NCBI GenBank assembly: GCA_003567255.1
Contig: PWZW01000074.1
Coordinates: forward strand, 1-5,960
From: Puniceicoccaceae bacterium
GTDB taxonomy: Bacteria; Verrucomicrobiota; Verrucomicrobiia; Opitutales; Coraliomargaritaceae
DNA: 5,960 bases
Direction of reading: 5' to 3'
The notes below the pieces were generated by a model that ran no database searches, was not told the DNA's origin, and was given only the letters and a program-made list of their open reading frames with translations. This document shows, piece after piece, positions 1-5,812 of the stretch (position 1 is the stretch's first letter; the number at the start of each line of letters is the position of its first letter). The position numbers and the translations under genes are program-made.

Positions 1-220
1 GAAACGCGAAAAACGTAGGCGGGTTGGCTCTGCCGCCCGCCCGCCGCGATTGAGCCACAGGATTCCGACGAGGGCGCACCAGAGCCCGTTAGTCGGCGCC
101 TGCGGATGGCGGAACGCGAAAAACGTAGGCGGGTTGGCTCTGCCGCCCGCCCGCCGCGATTGAGCCACAGGGTTTCGACAAGAGCGCACCAGAAGCCGTT
201 ACTCAGCGACTGCGGTGGCT
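1..220. repeat. Direct tandem duplication, 110-bp period (repeat family A, copies 1 and 2)
   Basis: Bases 1-60 and 111-170 differ at a single position. The second halves (61-105 against 171-215) have drifted more but still align without gaps. The conserved core reads GCGAAAAACGTAGGCGGG, then TTGGCTCTGCCGCC, then a CCCGCC-rich tail and GATTGAGCCACAG. Inside the core, GGCGGG (18-23; 128-133) can pair with CCCGCC (36-41; 146-151) across a 12-nt loop, so each copy can form a GC-rich hairpin. The same family recurs at 1533-1640, inverted at 5709-5740, and in diverged form at 304-388. No open frame here resembles a protein. It is interspersed non-coding repeat DNA of unknown origin. Confidence 0.9.
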
Positions 221-226
221 GAAAGC

Positions 227-246
227 GGATGGCGGATAGCGAGTGT
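227..246. repeat. Short heptanucleotide repeat array (GGATGGC GGATAGC)
   Basis: Two in-phase heptads, GGATGGC (227-233) and GGATAGC (234-240), run into a decayed unit, GAGTGTT. The same GRATRGC heptads precede or follow the family A cores elsewhere in the window (around 104-116, 1514-1541, 1636-1684, and inverted at 5741-5782), so this is part of the same composite repeat. Confidence 0.75.
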
Positions 247-255
247 TGCAGTGGA

Positions 256-283
256 CTGGTCGGCGGTGAACTGGTCGGCGGTG
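256..283. repeat. 15-bp tandem repeat, two near-complete units
   Basis: CTGGTCGGCGGTG occurs at 256-268 and again at 271-283, giving a 15-bp period with spacer AA. A related CTGGTCGGC string is seen at 1802-1810. It lies in non-coding repeat DNA. Confidence 0.8.
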
Positions 284-303
284 GCTGGGTACCGGCGTTC
301 ACC

Positions 304-388
304 GGGCGGCAGAGCCAACCCGGCTACGAAAACAACTGCGACCGTAGGCAGGTTGACTCCGCCGCCTGCCCGCCGCGATTTGGCCCGG
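304..388. repeat. Inverted pair of family A repeat cores (potential long hairpin)
   Basis: A reverse-oriented family A core (304-330, GGCGGCAGAGCCAACCCG...) is followed after 14 nt by a diverged forward core (343-388). The 24-base arms 305-328 and 343-366 are complementary at 20 of 24 positions. Transcribed or single-stranded DNA could fold into a long imperfect hairpin, an arrangement like bacterial REP doublets (BIMEs). Confidence 0.75.
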
Positions 389-410
389 TTACCCCGCCGA
401 CACACGCAAA

Positions 411-592
411 CCTAATGCCAAGAAAAATAAAACCCTTCCCCACCCTCAAAGCCTCGGCCCGCCGTAGCCATGCCTACGGAAAAGGGCTTGTCCGTAGAGC
501 AGGTATTCCACTAAACTAAACCACTACGCCGGGATGCCGTAAGCGTACGCGCTTAAAGCGCAAAAGGCCGAAACCACAGCAGTGCTTAACAA
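411..592 (+). promoter_or_regulatory. Upstream region of the esterase gene, with small dyads
   Basis: This 182-bp stretch separates the repeat block from the esterase. It begins with an A-rich run (421-432). It contains a hairpin with arms CCGTAG (462-467) and CTACGG (474-479), and overlapping AAGCG/CGCTT half-sites: AAGCG 541-545, CGCTT 550-554 and AAGCG 556-560, with the last two inside the perfect dyad GCGCTT-A-AAGCGC (549-561). The dyad ends 31 bases before the first possible ATG and could be an operator, but I recognise no regulator. No convincing -35/-10 pair was found. Confidence 0.3.
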
Positions 593-1495
593 ATGAGAGT
601 CATCAATCGAAAGAGTATTTTTATGCGCATGTCCTTGCTTGCTGCCTTGGCGCTTTGCCTGGCAGCCCAAGGCCGCGCGGGAGATGGGGTGTTCGACCTG
701 ATCATCGTCGCGGGTCAGTCCAATGCAGTCGGGTTCGACGCCCGCGCCAGTGACTTGCCGGAAGACCCACGCGATGCGCAAGTGGTGCTCTGGTGGCGAG
801 GAGGGGACTCTCCCGCCAATGCCCATGACTCATCGTTCGACCAAGCGTGGGTGTCGCTGCAACCCCAGCCCAAAGGCAATCCTAGACCAAATGATCCAGG
901 GAATTTTGCCTCGGATGAGGGCGGCTTTGGCCCTGAGATGGGGCTGGTCCGTACATTGCTCGATGCGCAACCTGACCGCCGTCTGGCGATCGTAAAAGTC
1001 GCCTACAATGCAACGAGTATTCGTGCATGGCTCCCGGCACAAAATAATCTCTATCGGGTGTTGATGGACGAAACCAAGCTTGCGATTGCACAGGCGGCGG
1101 AACGGGGCGTCACCCTGCGTCCCCGGGCGCTGGTTTGGTGCCAGGGCGAAACCGACGCAAACCGGAATCCCGATACGGATTTATATCGGGAGCGCATGGA
1201 GACATTGATCGCTGCCATTCGCAGCGATCTCGATGCGCCGGAGTTGATTGCCTTGCTGGGATTCAACACAAAATTCGGACGCAGGTGGCAATCGAGAACG
1301 GCCCCCCGCGCAAACGTTGCCAGCATACGCTTGGCGCAAATCCAAGTAGCCGAGCGCTCGATCTATGTTGAACGTGTTGAGGATTGGGGATGCGAAGTAG
1401 TGAATTCGGCACACTTCGGTTCCGAGGGAACGCTGGAATTCGGCCAGCGGTACGCAAACGCACTGCTTGAGGCGGAAGCGAAGCTAAATCGCTAG
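593..1495 (+). CDS. Secreted SGNH/SASA-domain carbohydrate esterase (CE6 / sialate O-acetylesterase-like)
   Basis: The 300-residue product is a predicted exported hydrolase that removes acetyl groups from glycans. A signal peptide is evident: basic N-terminus, hydrophobic core at about 15-25, likely cleavage after Ala29. The mature part starts at once with the SASA (PF03629) fold: block I AGQSN at 40-44 with nucleophile Ser43, GFGPEM at 111-116, WCQGET at 182-187, and the C-terminal block with His274 (SAHF). Family members normally have Asp three residues before this His (DxxH); here it is Asn271. There is no additional domain, and the length suits a stand-alone enzyme. The start is uncertain: ATG 593 gives the longest frame, while ATG 623 (residue 11) has a GAAAGAG stretch 7 nt upstream and leaves a more compact signal peptide. 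Substrate is unknown; acetylated xylan, sialate or fucose-containing glycans are all possible. The gene stands alone, flanked by repeats and followed by the convergent mutarotase gene. Confidence 0.9.
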   Translation: MRVINRKSIFMRMSLLAALALCLAAQGRAGDGVFDLIIVAGQSNAVGFDARASDLPEDPRDAQVVLWWRGGDSPANAHDSSFDQAWVSLQPQPKGNPRPNDPGNFASDEGGFGPEMGLVRTLLDAQPDRRLAIVKVAYNATSIRAWLPAQNNLYRVLMDETKLAIAQAAERGVTLRPRALVWCQGETDANRNPDTDLYRERMETLIAAIRSDLDAPELIALLGFNTKFGRRWQSRTAPRANVASIRLAQIQVAERSIYVERVEDWGCEVVNSAHFGSEGTLEFGQRYANALLEAEAKLNR

Positions 1496-1504
1496 AAAAG
1501 GTCG

Positions 1505-1684
1505 GCTGATAGCGGATGCCGGATGGCGGATAGCGAAAAACGTAGGCGGGTTGGCTCTGCCGCCCGCCCGCCGTGATTGAGCCACAGGATGCCGACACGG
1601 GCGCACCAGCGGCCGTTACCGGGCGCCTGCCCTGCGGATGGCTGATAGCGGATAGCGGAGGCCGGATGGCGGATAGCGGATCGG
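1505..1684. repeat. Composite repeat: heptad array, family A core (copy 5), second heptad array
   Basis: Three in-phase heptads (GGATGCC 1514, GGATGGC 1521, GGATAGC 1528) run directly into GAAAAAC and the family A core (1533-1640), nearly identical to copies 1 and 2 over its first half. On the far side a second array follows: GGATGGC 1636, then after one extra T GATAGC 1644, GGATAGC 1650, GGAGGCC 1657, GGATGGC 1664, GGATAGC 1671 and GGATCGG 1678. The core hairpin arms are GGCGGG 1545-1550 and CCCGCC 1563-1568. It starts only 9 bases after the esterase stop codon. Confidence 0.85.
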
Positions 1685-1712
1685 CGAACGTCGTTCCGGC
1701 CCTGCGGTGGAC
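1674..1712. repeat. Left arm of a 39-bp inverted repeat bracketing the mutarotase gene
   Basis: TAGCGGATCGGCGAACG... at 1674-1712 matches the reverse complement of 2875-2913 at 35 of 39 positions. Its start overlaps the last heptads of the preceding array. The two arms enclose about 1.16 kb containing only the mutarotase gene and its flanks. Confidence 0.8.
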
Positions 1713-1878
1713 TGCCGTGGCATAGACATTTCAAGTGTCGCTACGCTCGGTACTGTCTGTGCGGAGGCGGTGATTTGGCCGAACGCCGCGCCCATCTCCG
1801 ACTGGTCGGCAGCGCGATAGCGATGCCGCTACGCAGGCAGGAGGATCAGCCGCCTGATGGCGCAGCGTGCCGGGCGCG
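1713..1878. other. Non-coding spacer between convergent genes, with family C repeat
   Basis: This spacer lies 3' of both the esterase and mutarotase genes. It contains one copy of a second dispersed repeat (GCAGCGCGATAGCGAT, within 1807-1832; see 2818-2862 and 5667-5709). No U-tract terminator could be made out for either gene, and no supported reading frame exists. Confidence 0.6.
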
Positions 1879-2703
1879 TCAGGAGCGTTCATTTTCCGAC
1901 AGGCTCCATTCGATTTCCCATTCCAATTCGCCGCGAGCAGGGACTCGTAATGCTTGGCCGCGATCGAGAGCGTCCTCCAAGCTTCCACTGGGACCAGGGA
2001 TCGGCTCGACCGCGATTTCCTGACGGGGGGCATGCGCCGGATAGCCGCCGCGGTCAATCCAGAGCCCCAGCGTGGGAAAGCGCTTAACGTCGAAGCGTAT
2101 CCGAAGGTGATGACCGCTGCGTAGTTGCAGCTCCACGTCTCCGCTTACGATTCCCCGAAGCAACCACATGCGCGCGCTCCCCTCCGCACAAAGCGCCAGG
2201 GGGTTTTGCGCGGCTTCCGGAGAAATTGCCTCGTTCTGCAGACTGTCCACGCACTCCGCGCAAAGGGGGACGCGGATGGATTGGATGACCGAGGGCGGCA
2301 TGAGGGCGTGCATCACATGCTGGACGCGCAGATCGCGGTCCCCCGGGTTTTCAACACGAAAAAGCCAGGCCAGTTTACCTTCCTCAAAGCGCAGACGACG
2401 GTGCAGTCGGTGGCCTTCCGGAAAGACGAAGGTACAGACAAGTCCGTCGTCGAGGCGCACTCCCTCTGCCTGCATGCTCCAGCAAAACCCGTGGTCGGGA
2501 ATCCCCTCCTGCGCGGCCACCGCCGGAAAGCAGTCATCATACCCGTACACCGGACGGGATTCAAAGCCGTCACCGGGAACAAAGCCGGGGTCCGCTTCGG
2601 TGAGGAGAGGGATGCCTCGCCAGCTTAACTGGGTAAGCCTCCCCCCATCGGCGGGATTGCACGCACACACCCATTCCTCGTCGCTGTAGTTTATGGTACT
2701 CAT
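1879..2703 (-). CDS. Aldose 1-epimerase (galactose mutarotase-like) family protein
   Basis: The 274-residue protein lacks a signal peptide or membrane segment, so it is probably cytoplasmic. The family interconverts alpha and beta anomers of free sugars (or sugar phosphates) on a beta-sandwich scaffold. Visible hallmarks are an N-terminal GGRLTQLSWRG strand (20-30), IPDHGF at 68-73 with His71 as the expected first active-site histidine, a central ENPGDRDLRVQHVMHAL stretch (118-134) with His132 as the likely second histidine, and AVEPIPGPSGSLEDA (231-245), where Glu233 fits the catalytic base. The PTLGLW...VEP...SLEDAL.RG pattern is like divergent aldose epimerases rather than classical GalM, so the sugar cannot be named. 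ATG 2703 is the only reasonable start; upstream AGG is too distant to be a good ribosome site. It is convergent with the esterase and divergent from GH95, and is bracketed by 39-bp inverted repeats. A role in handling released fucose or galactose is inferred from proximity only. Confidence 0.88.
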   Translation of the reverse strand: MSTINYSDEEWVCACNPADGGRLTQLSWRGIPLLTEADPGFVPGDGFESRPVYGYDDCFPAVAAQEGIPDHGFCWSMQAEGVRLDDGLVCTFVFPEGHRLHRRLRFEEGKLAWLFRVENPGDRDLRVQHVMHALMPPSVIQSIRVPLCAECVDSLQNEAISPEAAQNPLALCAEGSARMWLLRGIVSGDVELQLRSGHHLRIRFDVKRFPTLGLWIDRGGYPAHAPRQEIAVEPIPGPSGSLEDALDRGQALRVPARGELEWEIEWSLSENERS

Positions 2704-2817
2704 TGAAGTTTAAACCTAGCAGACAGGTGGGCAGCGCGGCGACCGAAAAACTCACCCGTCAGCGCTCCGGTCGCTGCGGACGTTTTCAGCAATTGTCCAA
2801 GCGCGGTTCGGGCCAAC

Positions 2818-2862
2818 CGTAGCGGCAGCGCGACAGCGATGCCGACCGCAGCGGATTAGGCC
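2818..2862. repeat. Family C dispersed repeat, copy 2
   Basis: The string CGTAGCGGCAGCGCGACAGC continues with GATGCCGAC and ends in TAGGCC. It matches 5667-5709 (GAGCGGCAGCGCGAAAGCG..., also ending TAGGCC) and the shorter copy at 1807-1832. It is non-coding and of unknown function. Confidence 0.7.
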
Positions 2863-2874
2863 AGCGTTCGGCTG

Positions 2875-2913
2875 GTCCACCGCAGCGTCGGAACGGCGTT
2901 CACCGATCCGCTA
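2875..2913. repeat. Right arm of the 39-bp inverted repeat bracketing the mutarotase gene
   Basis: The reverse complement of this segment matches 1674-1712 with four mismatches. The arm ends in CCGATCCGCTA, the reverse complement of the heptad-array end (TAGCGGATCGG), so the inverted repeat belongs to the same composite repeat system. Confidence 0.8.
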
Positions 2914-2976
2914 CAAGACAGACGCGCCCAAGCCTCCGCCATTCACCATCCCCCCTCCGCCGATCCGCTACAAGAC
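2903..2976. repeat. 17-bp direct repeat pair
   Basis: CCGATCCGCTACAAGAC is present identically at 2903-2919 and 2960-2976, a 57-bp period. The intervening sequence includes CCGCCATTCACCATCC, which resembles decayed reverse-oriented heptads (compare 5755-5782). Confidence 0.85.
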
Positions 2977-3093
2977 GCCATGCGAGAGCGAGAAAAAAGC
3001 GTTATCCTGCCCGGGAGCCGAACAGCGTTCCAAACTTGACTACCCCCCTAAACTACACTGCGTTTTAACTAAGCAAGCCCCGGATCATATTCA

Positions 3094-3120
3094 TGGTTTG
3101 GAACCACATGGAGACCATGT
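3094..3120. promoter_or_regulatory. Two abutting dyads upstream of GH95; candidate operator
   Basis: TGGTT-tgg-AACCA (3094-3106) abuts the perfect dyad ACATGG-aga-CCATGT (3106-3120). They lie about 61 bases before the GH95 start in unique, non-repeat DNA, which suits a regulator site. No specific regulator family can be assigned, and short dyads of this size can arise by chance. Confidence 0.3.
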
Positions 3121-3181
3121 TGTCCTGATTTTGGTCTGAGTCCAAGGCACCATACACCCCCTAGATCTGATTTAATTATCA

Positions 3182-5596
3182 ATGAAAACAATCGCTTATC
3201 CAATCCTCTGCCTCATGCTCGCGGGTACTTACTTAGCTGCCCGCGAAATTCACTTCGACCGTCCAGCCCAAGCTCACGGGGAAGAAGATAAGTGGAATGT
3301 CCTGGATCCGCTCTGGCAGGAATACAGCCTCCCCGTAGGAAATGGTTCTCTGGGGGTCACTACCTACGGTGGCGTCGAAGAGGAAGCTCTCTACTTCACG
3401 ATCGACAGTCTTTGGAGCGGGCGCTATGCCACCGAGGCGGATAATGTAGGTGCCTACCAAATACTCCCGGAAGTACGGCGGCTTTTACTTGAGGATGAGT
3501 ATATTGAGGCTGAGGCATTGAGTCGCCTACACCTCGGTGCTGCCGGTGATGAGAGGGAAACCGCGTTCGGTAGCTTCAGCGTTTTTGGTCGACTGGTCAT
3601 CCAGAGCGATCGGTCTTTTGAGCAGGTGAGCGATTATAGAAGGTCCCTCAATGTGCACGACGCCACCGCGAGGGTGAGCTACACGCATGATGGAACCGCA
3701 CACGAGCGCACCCTGATTGCCTCCTATCCGGATCAATGCGCAATTTTGCGCTACACTGCGGATCGCCCCGCACAACAGAACCTGCGCATCGCCTTTGAGA
3801 CGCCCCACAACACTCCCGAGCATGAGGCCCTCAAGATCACCACCGAGGGGAATGATTTGATCGTTAGCGGAACTTACCCAAGCAGCGAACTCCAAATGGA
3901 CGCCCGGATTCGGGTGCGCACCGAAGGCGGCACGGTTCGCGCAGGTGAGGGTTACCTGGAGGTCACCGGTGCGGATACGGTCGAGATCTTTTTGGCTGCC
4001 GACACGTCCTACGACCAGAGCGTCGAAAATTTCCTCGGTGAGTCCAGAGCGTCCGAAGTCCGGGAGCGGATCGATCAAGCCACGCAGATGACCCACGCGG
4101 AGCTGTATGCGCGCCACCTGGCTGATTACAAGGAACTCTTCCATCGCGTGAGCCTTAATCTCGGCGACAGCGGTGCGGAGGTGCGGGCACTGCCGATGGA
4201 GGCTCGCCTCGAACGCTATCAGGAGGGTGCGGCAGATCCGGATCTTGAGGAACTGATTTTCGATTACGGACGTTATTTGATGATTTCCAGCTCTCGTCCA
4301 GGGTCTTTGCCCGCGAATCTCCAAGGGGTCTGGAACAACTCCCCAACGCCCCCTTGGGATGGTGACTATCACCTCGATATCAATCTCCAGATGAACTACT
4401 GGCTGACTGGCTCGACTAATCTTTTGGAATGCCAAGAGCCGCTAATTGACTTCCTCGAAGTCCTCCAGCGAAACGGTCGTCGAACTGCGCAAGCTTATTA
4501 CAATGCGGACGGTTGGACAGCCGTGCTTGCGTCCAATATCTGGGGCTACACGTCTCCGTACCTCTCACTGGCACGATTAAAACCCGGGACTTGGCGCGAG
4601 GACCGGCAACGCTTCGCGCCCGCCCCCATGTTTTGGAACTTCTTCCCCTCGGTCGGCGGGTGGATCGCTCACCACGCCTACGAGCACTTCGCCTTCGGGC
4701 AGGATCACGAAATGCTGGAGCAGCGCCTATGGCCAATCCTCTCCGGCTCAGCCGATTTCTTCTGCGACTTCCTGGAACCGCTGCCCAATGGCTACTACAG
4801 TGATTGGCCGAGCTGGTCTCCAGAGCATGGCAACATTTCCAAAGGAGCGACGGCGTCCATCGCCATCGCAAGGGAAGTGCTCACTTCCGCCCTCAGCATG
4901 GCAGACCAGTTGGGGATCGCTAACGAACAAACCGAGCGTTACGCACACGTTTTGGAAAACCTGCTCCCCTACCGGATCGGTCAACATGGTCAGCTGCAGG
5001 AATGGTACGAGGACCGGGACGATCCCGAATGCACCCACCGCCATGTGAATCATTTACTTGGGCTTCATCCAGGCTCACAAATCTCTCCCCTCACCACTCC
5101 CGAATTGGCCGAAGCTGCACGCAACTCCCTCGACCAAAGACAAACGATGTCAACGGGGTGGTCCCTCGGCTGGAAGATGAATTTAATGACTCGTTTGCTG
5201 GAGGGCGATGAGGCCTACAACATCGCGCGGCTCTTTCTTGAAAAACGGGTGACTCCCAATCTTTTCTGCCAACACCCGCCTTTCCAAATCGATGGCAATT
5301 TTGCCATCACTGCGGGCATTGCAGAGATGCTTCTGCAGTCCCATTTGGGAGAAATTCACGTCCTCCCCGCACTGCCAACAGCATGGCCGGAAGGCAGTGT
5401 CAGCGGCCTGCGTGCCCGAGGTGGGTTTACGGTTGATTTGGATTGGGCCGACGGGCAATTGACCCGCCTGGTCATCCAATCCGACAACGGTTCCCCTTGC
5501 ACCGTCCGGTATGGAAACCGGTTGATTCCACTTGATATCAATGCCGGAGAGACCGTCACTTTGGACCTCACGCCGCGATCCGTAGCGAGTAAATAA
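3182..5596 (+). CDS. Secreted GH95-family glycoside hydrolase (alpha-L-fucosidase / alpha-L-galactosidase type)
   Basis: The 804-residue enzyme is predicted to cleave terminal alpha-L-fucose (or L-galactose) from glycans with inversion. It has a signal peptide (hydrophobic core about 5-19, cleavage near Ala20) with no lipobox, so it is periplasmic or secreted. Domains by motif: N-terminal beta domain about 25-280 with LPVGNGSLG (50-58) and DSLWSGR (75-81); (alpha/alpha)6 catalytic barrel about 300-690 with SRPGSLPANLQGVWN (371-385), YHLDINLQMNYW (396-407), WSPEHG around Glu548, HRHVNHLLGLHPG from His619, and FQIDGNF with Asp704; then a C-terminal beta domain to 800. By comparison with Bifidobacterium bifidum AfcA (Glu566, Asn421, Asn423, Asp766), Glu548 is the acid, Asn401 and Asp704 are conserved, and Asp399 replaces the first Asn. 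Segment 445-455 (GWTA then VLASN) and 460-491 depart from typical members. Length is normal for a single-module GH95. ATG 3182 directly opens the signal peptide; no ribosome site is obvious. Exact linkage and sugar are unknown. Confidence 0.93.
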   Translation: MKTIAYPILCLMLAGTYLAAREIHFDRPAQAHGEEDKWNVLDPLWQEYSLPVGNGSLGVTTYGGVEEEALYFTIDSLWSGRYATEADNVGAYQILPEVRRLLLEDEYIEAEALSRLHLGAAGDERETAFGSFSVFGRLVIQSDRSFEQVSDYRRSLNVHDATARVSYTHDGTAHERTLIASYPDQCAILRYTADRPAQQNLRIAFETPHNTPEHEALKITTEGNDLIVSGTYPSSELQMDARIRVRTEGGTVRAGEGYLEVTGADTVEIFLAADTSYDQSVENFLGESRASEVRERIDQATQMTHAELYARHLADYKELFHRVSLNLGDSGAEVRALPMEARLERYQEGAADPDLEELIFDYGRYLMISSSRPGSLPANLQGVWNNSPTPPWDGDYHLDINLQMNYWLTGSTNLLECQEPLIDFLEVLQRNGRRTAQAYYNADGWTAVLASNIWGYTSPYLSLARLKPGTWREDRQRFAPAPMFWNFFPSVGGWIAHHAYEHFAFGQDHEMLEQRLWPILSGSADFFCDFLEPLPNGYYSDWPSWSPEHGNISKGATASIAIAREVLTSALSMADQLGIANEQTERYAHVLENLLPYRIGQHGQLQEWYEDRDDPECTHRHVNHLLGLHPGSQISPLTTPELAEAARNSLDQRQTMSTGWSLGWKMNLMTRLLEGDEAYNIARLFLEKRVTPNLFCQHPPFQIDGNFAITAGIAEMLLQSHLGEIHVLPALPTAWPEGSVSGLRARGGFTVDLDWADGQLTRLVIQSDNGSPCTVRYGNRLIPLDINAGETVTLDLTPRSVASK

Positions 5597-5666
5597 AAAG
5601 CATAAAGGTAGCCTAGCGCAAAACCGCAACGCCCTCGCAGCGGCAGCGTTTGTAGCGGCGGCCTTC
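5597..5666. other. Short non-coding 3' flank of GH95
   Basis: A brief A-rich stretch (TAAATAAAAAGCATAAAGG) after the stop codon gives way to GC-rich repeat DNA with GCAGCGGCAGCG and GTAGCGGCGG strings. No stem followed by a U-tract is visible, so a Rho-independent terminator is not called. Confidence 0.5.
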
Positions 5667-5709
5667 GGAGCGGCAGCGCGAAAGCGATACCGACAGCCGC
5701 GCATAGGCC
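5667..5709. repeat. Family C dispersed repeat, copy 3
   Basis: GAGCGGCAGCGCGAAAGCGA, then TACCGACAGCC, ending in TAGGCC, parallels 2818-2862. It runs straight into the inverted family A copy, sharing the GGCC junction. Confidence 0.7.
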
Positions 5710-5786
5710 CGGCGGCAGAGCCAACCCGCCTACGTTTTTCGCTATCCGCTATTCGCCATTCGCTATCAACCATCCGCCATCCGTAG
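5709..5786. repeat. Inverted family A core followed by reverse heptad array
   Basis: GGCGGCAGAGCCAACCCGCC and TACGTTTTTCGC (5711-5742) are the reverse complement of the family A core start. They are followed by contiguous reverse heptads GCTATCC 5741, GCTATTC 5748 and GCCATTC 5755, then decayed units to GCCATCC 5776-5782. As in the forward copies, heptads abut the GAAAAAC end in phase; the body beyond the GC-rich hairpin half is absent here. Confidence 0.85.
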
Positions 5787-5812
5787 CCCCTCCGTGCCGA
5801 AGGTACCTTGGA

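Larger units (their letters stand above)
2704..3181. other. Divergent intergenic region between mutarotase and GH95 genes
   Basis: This 478-bp region should hold promoters for both flanking genes. The part nearest the mutarotase (to about 3000) is GC-rich repeat DNA: a family C element, the right arm of the inverted repeat, and a 17-bp direct repeat. From about 3020 to the GH95 start the sequence is more AT-rich and unique in the window, and contains the dyads at 3094-3120. No clear Shine-Dalgarno sequence precedes the GH95 ATG, the bases just before it being AT-rich (TTTAATTATCA). No protein-coding frame is supported. Confidence 0.6.

Noticed and set aside
1..220. CRISPR-like direct repeat
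   Set aside because: There are only two copies with a 110-bp period and no short conserved repeat alternating with unique spacers; the same unit is dispersed elsewhere in both orientations.
199..519. Small open frames on both strands in the left repeat block
   Set aside because: They are translated through the dispersed non-coding repeats, with overlapping frames on both strands and no domain-like sequence.
626..662. Lipoprotein signal (Cys22) in the esterase
   Set aside because: The residues before the Cys (LAL) do not fit a lipobox, and a type I cleavage after Ala29 is more plausible.
2125..2689. Plus-strand open frames of about 170 codons opposite the mutarotase
   Set aside because: They overlap the mutarotase completely, which carries the HGF, VEP and SLEDA motifs; the plus-strand translations are low-complexity and match nothing.
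3036..3093. Promoter boxes TTGACT (3036) or TTAACT (3065) for GH95
   Set aside because: TTGACT has no acceptable -10 at 16-18 bases; TTAACT is followed at 17 bases only by the poor TATTCA. Neither is strong enough to call.
3527..4435. Long open frame (302 codons) on the minus strand inside GH95
   Set aside because: It is wholly antisense to a gene with clear GH95 motifs and has no recognisable domain; a by-product of GC-rich codon use.
5597..5640. Rho-independent terminator after GH95
   Set aside because: There is an A-rich stretch but no GC stem followed by a T-run on the coding strand.
5183..5773. Minus-strand frame of 196 codons spanning the GH95 end and repeats
   Set aside because: Half is antisense to GH95 and half is repeat DNA.
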